Part shown: positions 30,365 to 30,823 of the stretch, one piece after another | How positions within the stretch are numbered: position 1 is the stretch's first letter | How the letters are laid out: each line of letters opens with the position of its first letter | Source of the DNA: an uncultured Eubacteriales bacterium | GTDB taxonomy: Bacteria; Bacillota; Clostridia; Peptostreptococcales; Anaerovoracaceae | Length of the DNA stretch: 30,823 nt | Direction: 5' to 3' | Assembly: GCA_900547295.1 (NCBI GenBank) | Contig: URGK01000026.1 | Coordinates: 1 to 30,823 of the forward strand | Program-made: the position numbers and the translations under genes | Notes under the pieces: model-generated | What the model saw: only the letters and a program-made list of their open reading frames with translations | The model's database searches: none | What the model was told of the DNA's origin: nothing

Positions 30365-30823
30365 ATGGCAAAGGAAGATAAAAAAGACTTCAACGCTATG
30401 CTTGCAGACAGCAGGGATATGCCTAAGATACAGATAGTAACAGATGAAAGAACCATACAGAAATACGGAGGAAACAGGATGTACTGTGCGGCTCCCGCAG
30501 CCTATGATGAGGTAATGAAAAAAGTTCCTTTCGGAAAGGTTATTACTGTAGGTGGCATCAGAGAATACTTTGCGCGTTCAAACGATGCCGATTTCACAGA
30601 TCCAATTACAGCCGGTATATTTGTATCAATTGCCGCATGGGCAAGCCACCAGAGAGATACGGACAAGACTCCATACTGGAGAACTCTCAAGGCGGGCGGC
30701 GAGCTTAATCCTAAATATCCGGGAGGCATCGATTCTCAGAAGCAGATGCTTGAAGCAGAGGGGCACAGGATAATCCAAAAGGGCAGAAAAAACATCAGAT
30801 ACTATGTCGCAGACTATGAAAAA
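30365..30823 (+). CDS. MGMT/alkyltransferase-like (ATL) family protein, 3' truncated by window end
   Basis: This is open from the ATG at 30365, with GGAGG 9 bp upstream, to the last base (153 codons, no stop). The core VPFGKVITVGGIREYFAR resembles the winged-helix DNA-binding part of O6-methylguanine-DNA methyltransferases. The methyl-acceptor motif PCHR(V) seems replaced by PYWRT (in DKTPYWRTLKAGGELN). The cysteine is therefore missing and repair by self-methylation is not possible. Such non-catalytic relatives (ATL proteins, PWHR) bind damaged bases and recruit other repair enzymes. The N-terminal ~35 residues are extra compared with ATL. The assignment is by motif only. Confidence 0.72.
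   Translation, partial: MAKEDKKDFNAMLADSRDMPKIQIVTDERTIQKYGGNRMYCAAPAAYDEVMKKVPFGKVITVGGIREYFARSNDADFTDPITAGIFVSIAAWASHQRDTDKTPYWRTLKAGGELNPKYPGGIDSQKQMLEAEGHRIIQKGRKNIRYYVADYEK

Overview
The window looks like the chromosome of a low-GC anaerobic Firmicute, most likely a Clostridia-class gut-type bacterium. Supporting signs are strong AGGAGG-type ribosome binding sites, sigma-A-like promoters, heavy AGA/ATA codon use, a clostridial-type hexameric glutamate dehydrogenase, and a hisZ/short-hisG histidine operon. I cannot name the genus from sequence alone.

Left part (1-4500): the 3' end of a NUDIX CoA-pyrophosphatase-like gene, a conserved uncharacterised gene and a GNAT acetyltransferase, closed by a clear terminator. 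Then comes an accessory patch: a decayed IS1182-type transposase tail, a RelBE-type toxin-antitoxin pair with its own operator/promoter, and an AAA_14/DUF4143 ATPase. The ATPase is bracketed by direct repeats that carry copies of the 3' end of the GNAT gene plus a 23-bp-period iteron array (four units upstream, two downstream). One upstream iteron lies between the -35 and -10 of the ATPase promoter.

Middle-left (4500-8050): gdhA on the minus strand with a clear promoter and terminator, a roughly 700-bp region without genes, a frameshifted remnant of an SLC13/DASS anion transporter, and a DUF308/HdeD-like membrane protein. From 8068 to 11476 two different flavoprotein oxidoreductases (BaiN/HI0933-type and COG2509-type) overlap each other and are followed by a Sel1-repeat protein. 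A secreted CAP-domain protein and two tandem DeoR-family regulators follow. The second regulator lacks a normal start for its helix-turn-helix.

Centre (14109-22300): a complete, tightly packed histidine operon, hisZ-G-D-C-B-H-A-F-IE-K, that supplies every step from PRPP + ATP to histidine. Its promoter overlaps four tandem copies of an 8-bp motif related to GTGATAAN.

Right (22417-26271): a probable ammonium sensing and uptake module. An Amt channel fused in frame to a NarL-class histidine kinase overlaps its LuxR-type response regulator, and a free-standing Amt transporter follows after a terminator. Glutamate dehydrogenase, histidine synthesis and this module make the window rich in nitrogen metabolism, although co-regulation is only inferred. 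The end holds a second GNAT protein, an AI-2E-family transporter, a large U32 peptidase-family protein (RlhA-like) and an MGMT/ATL-like protein cut by the window edge.
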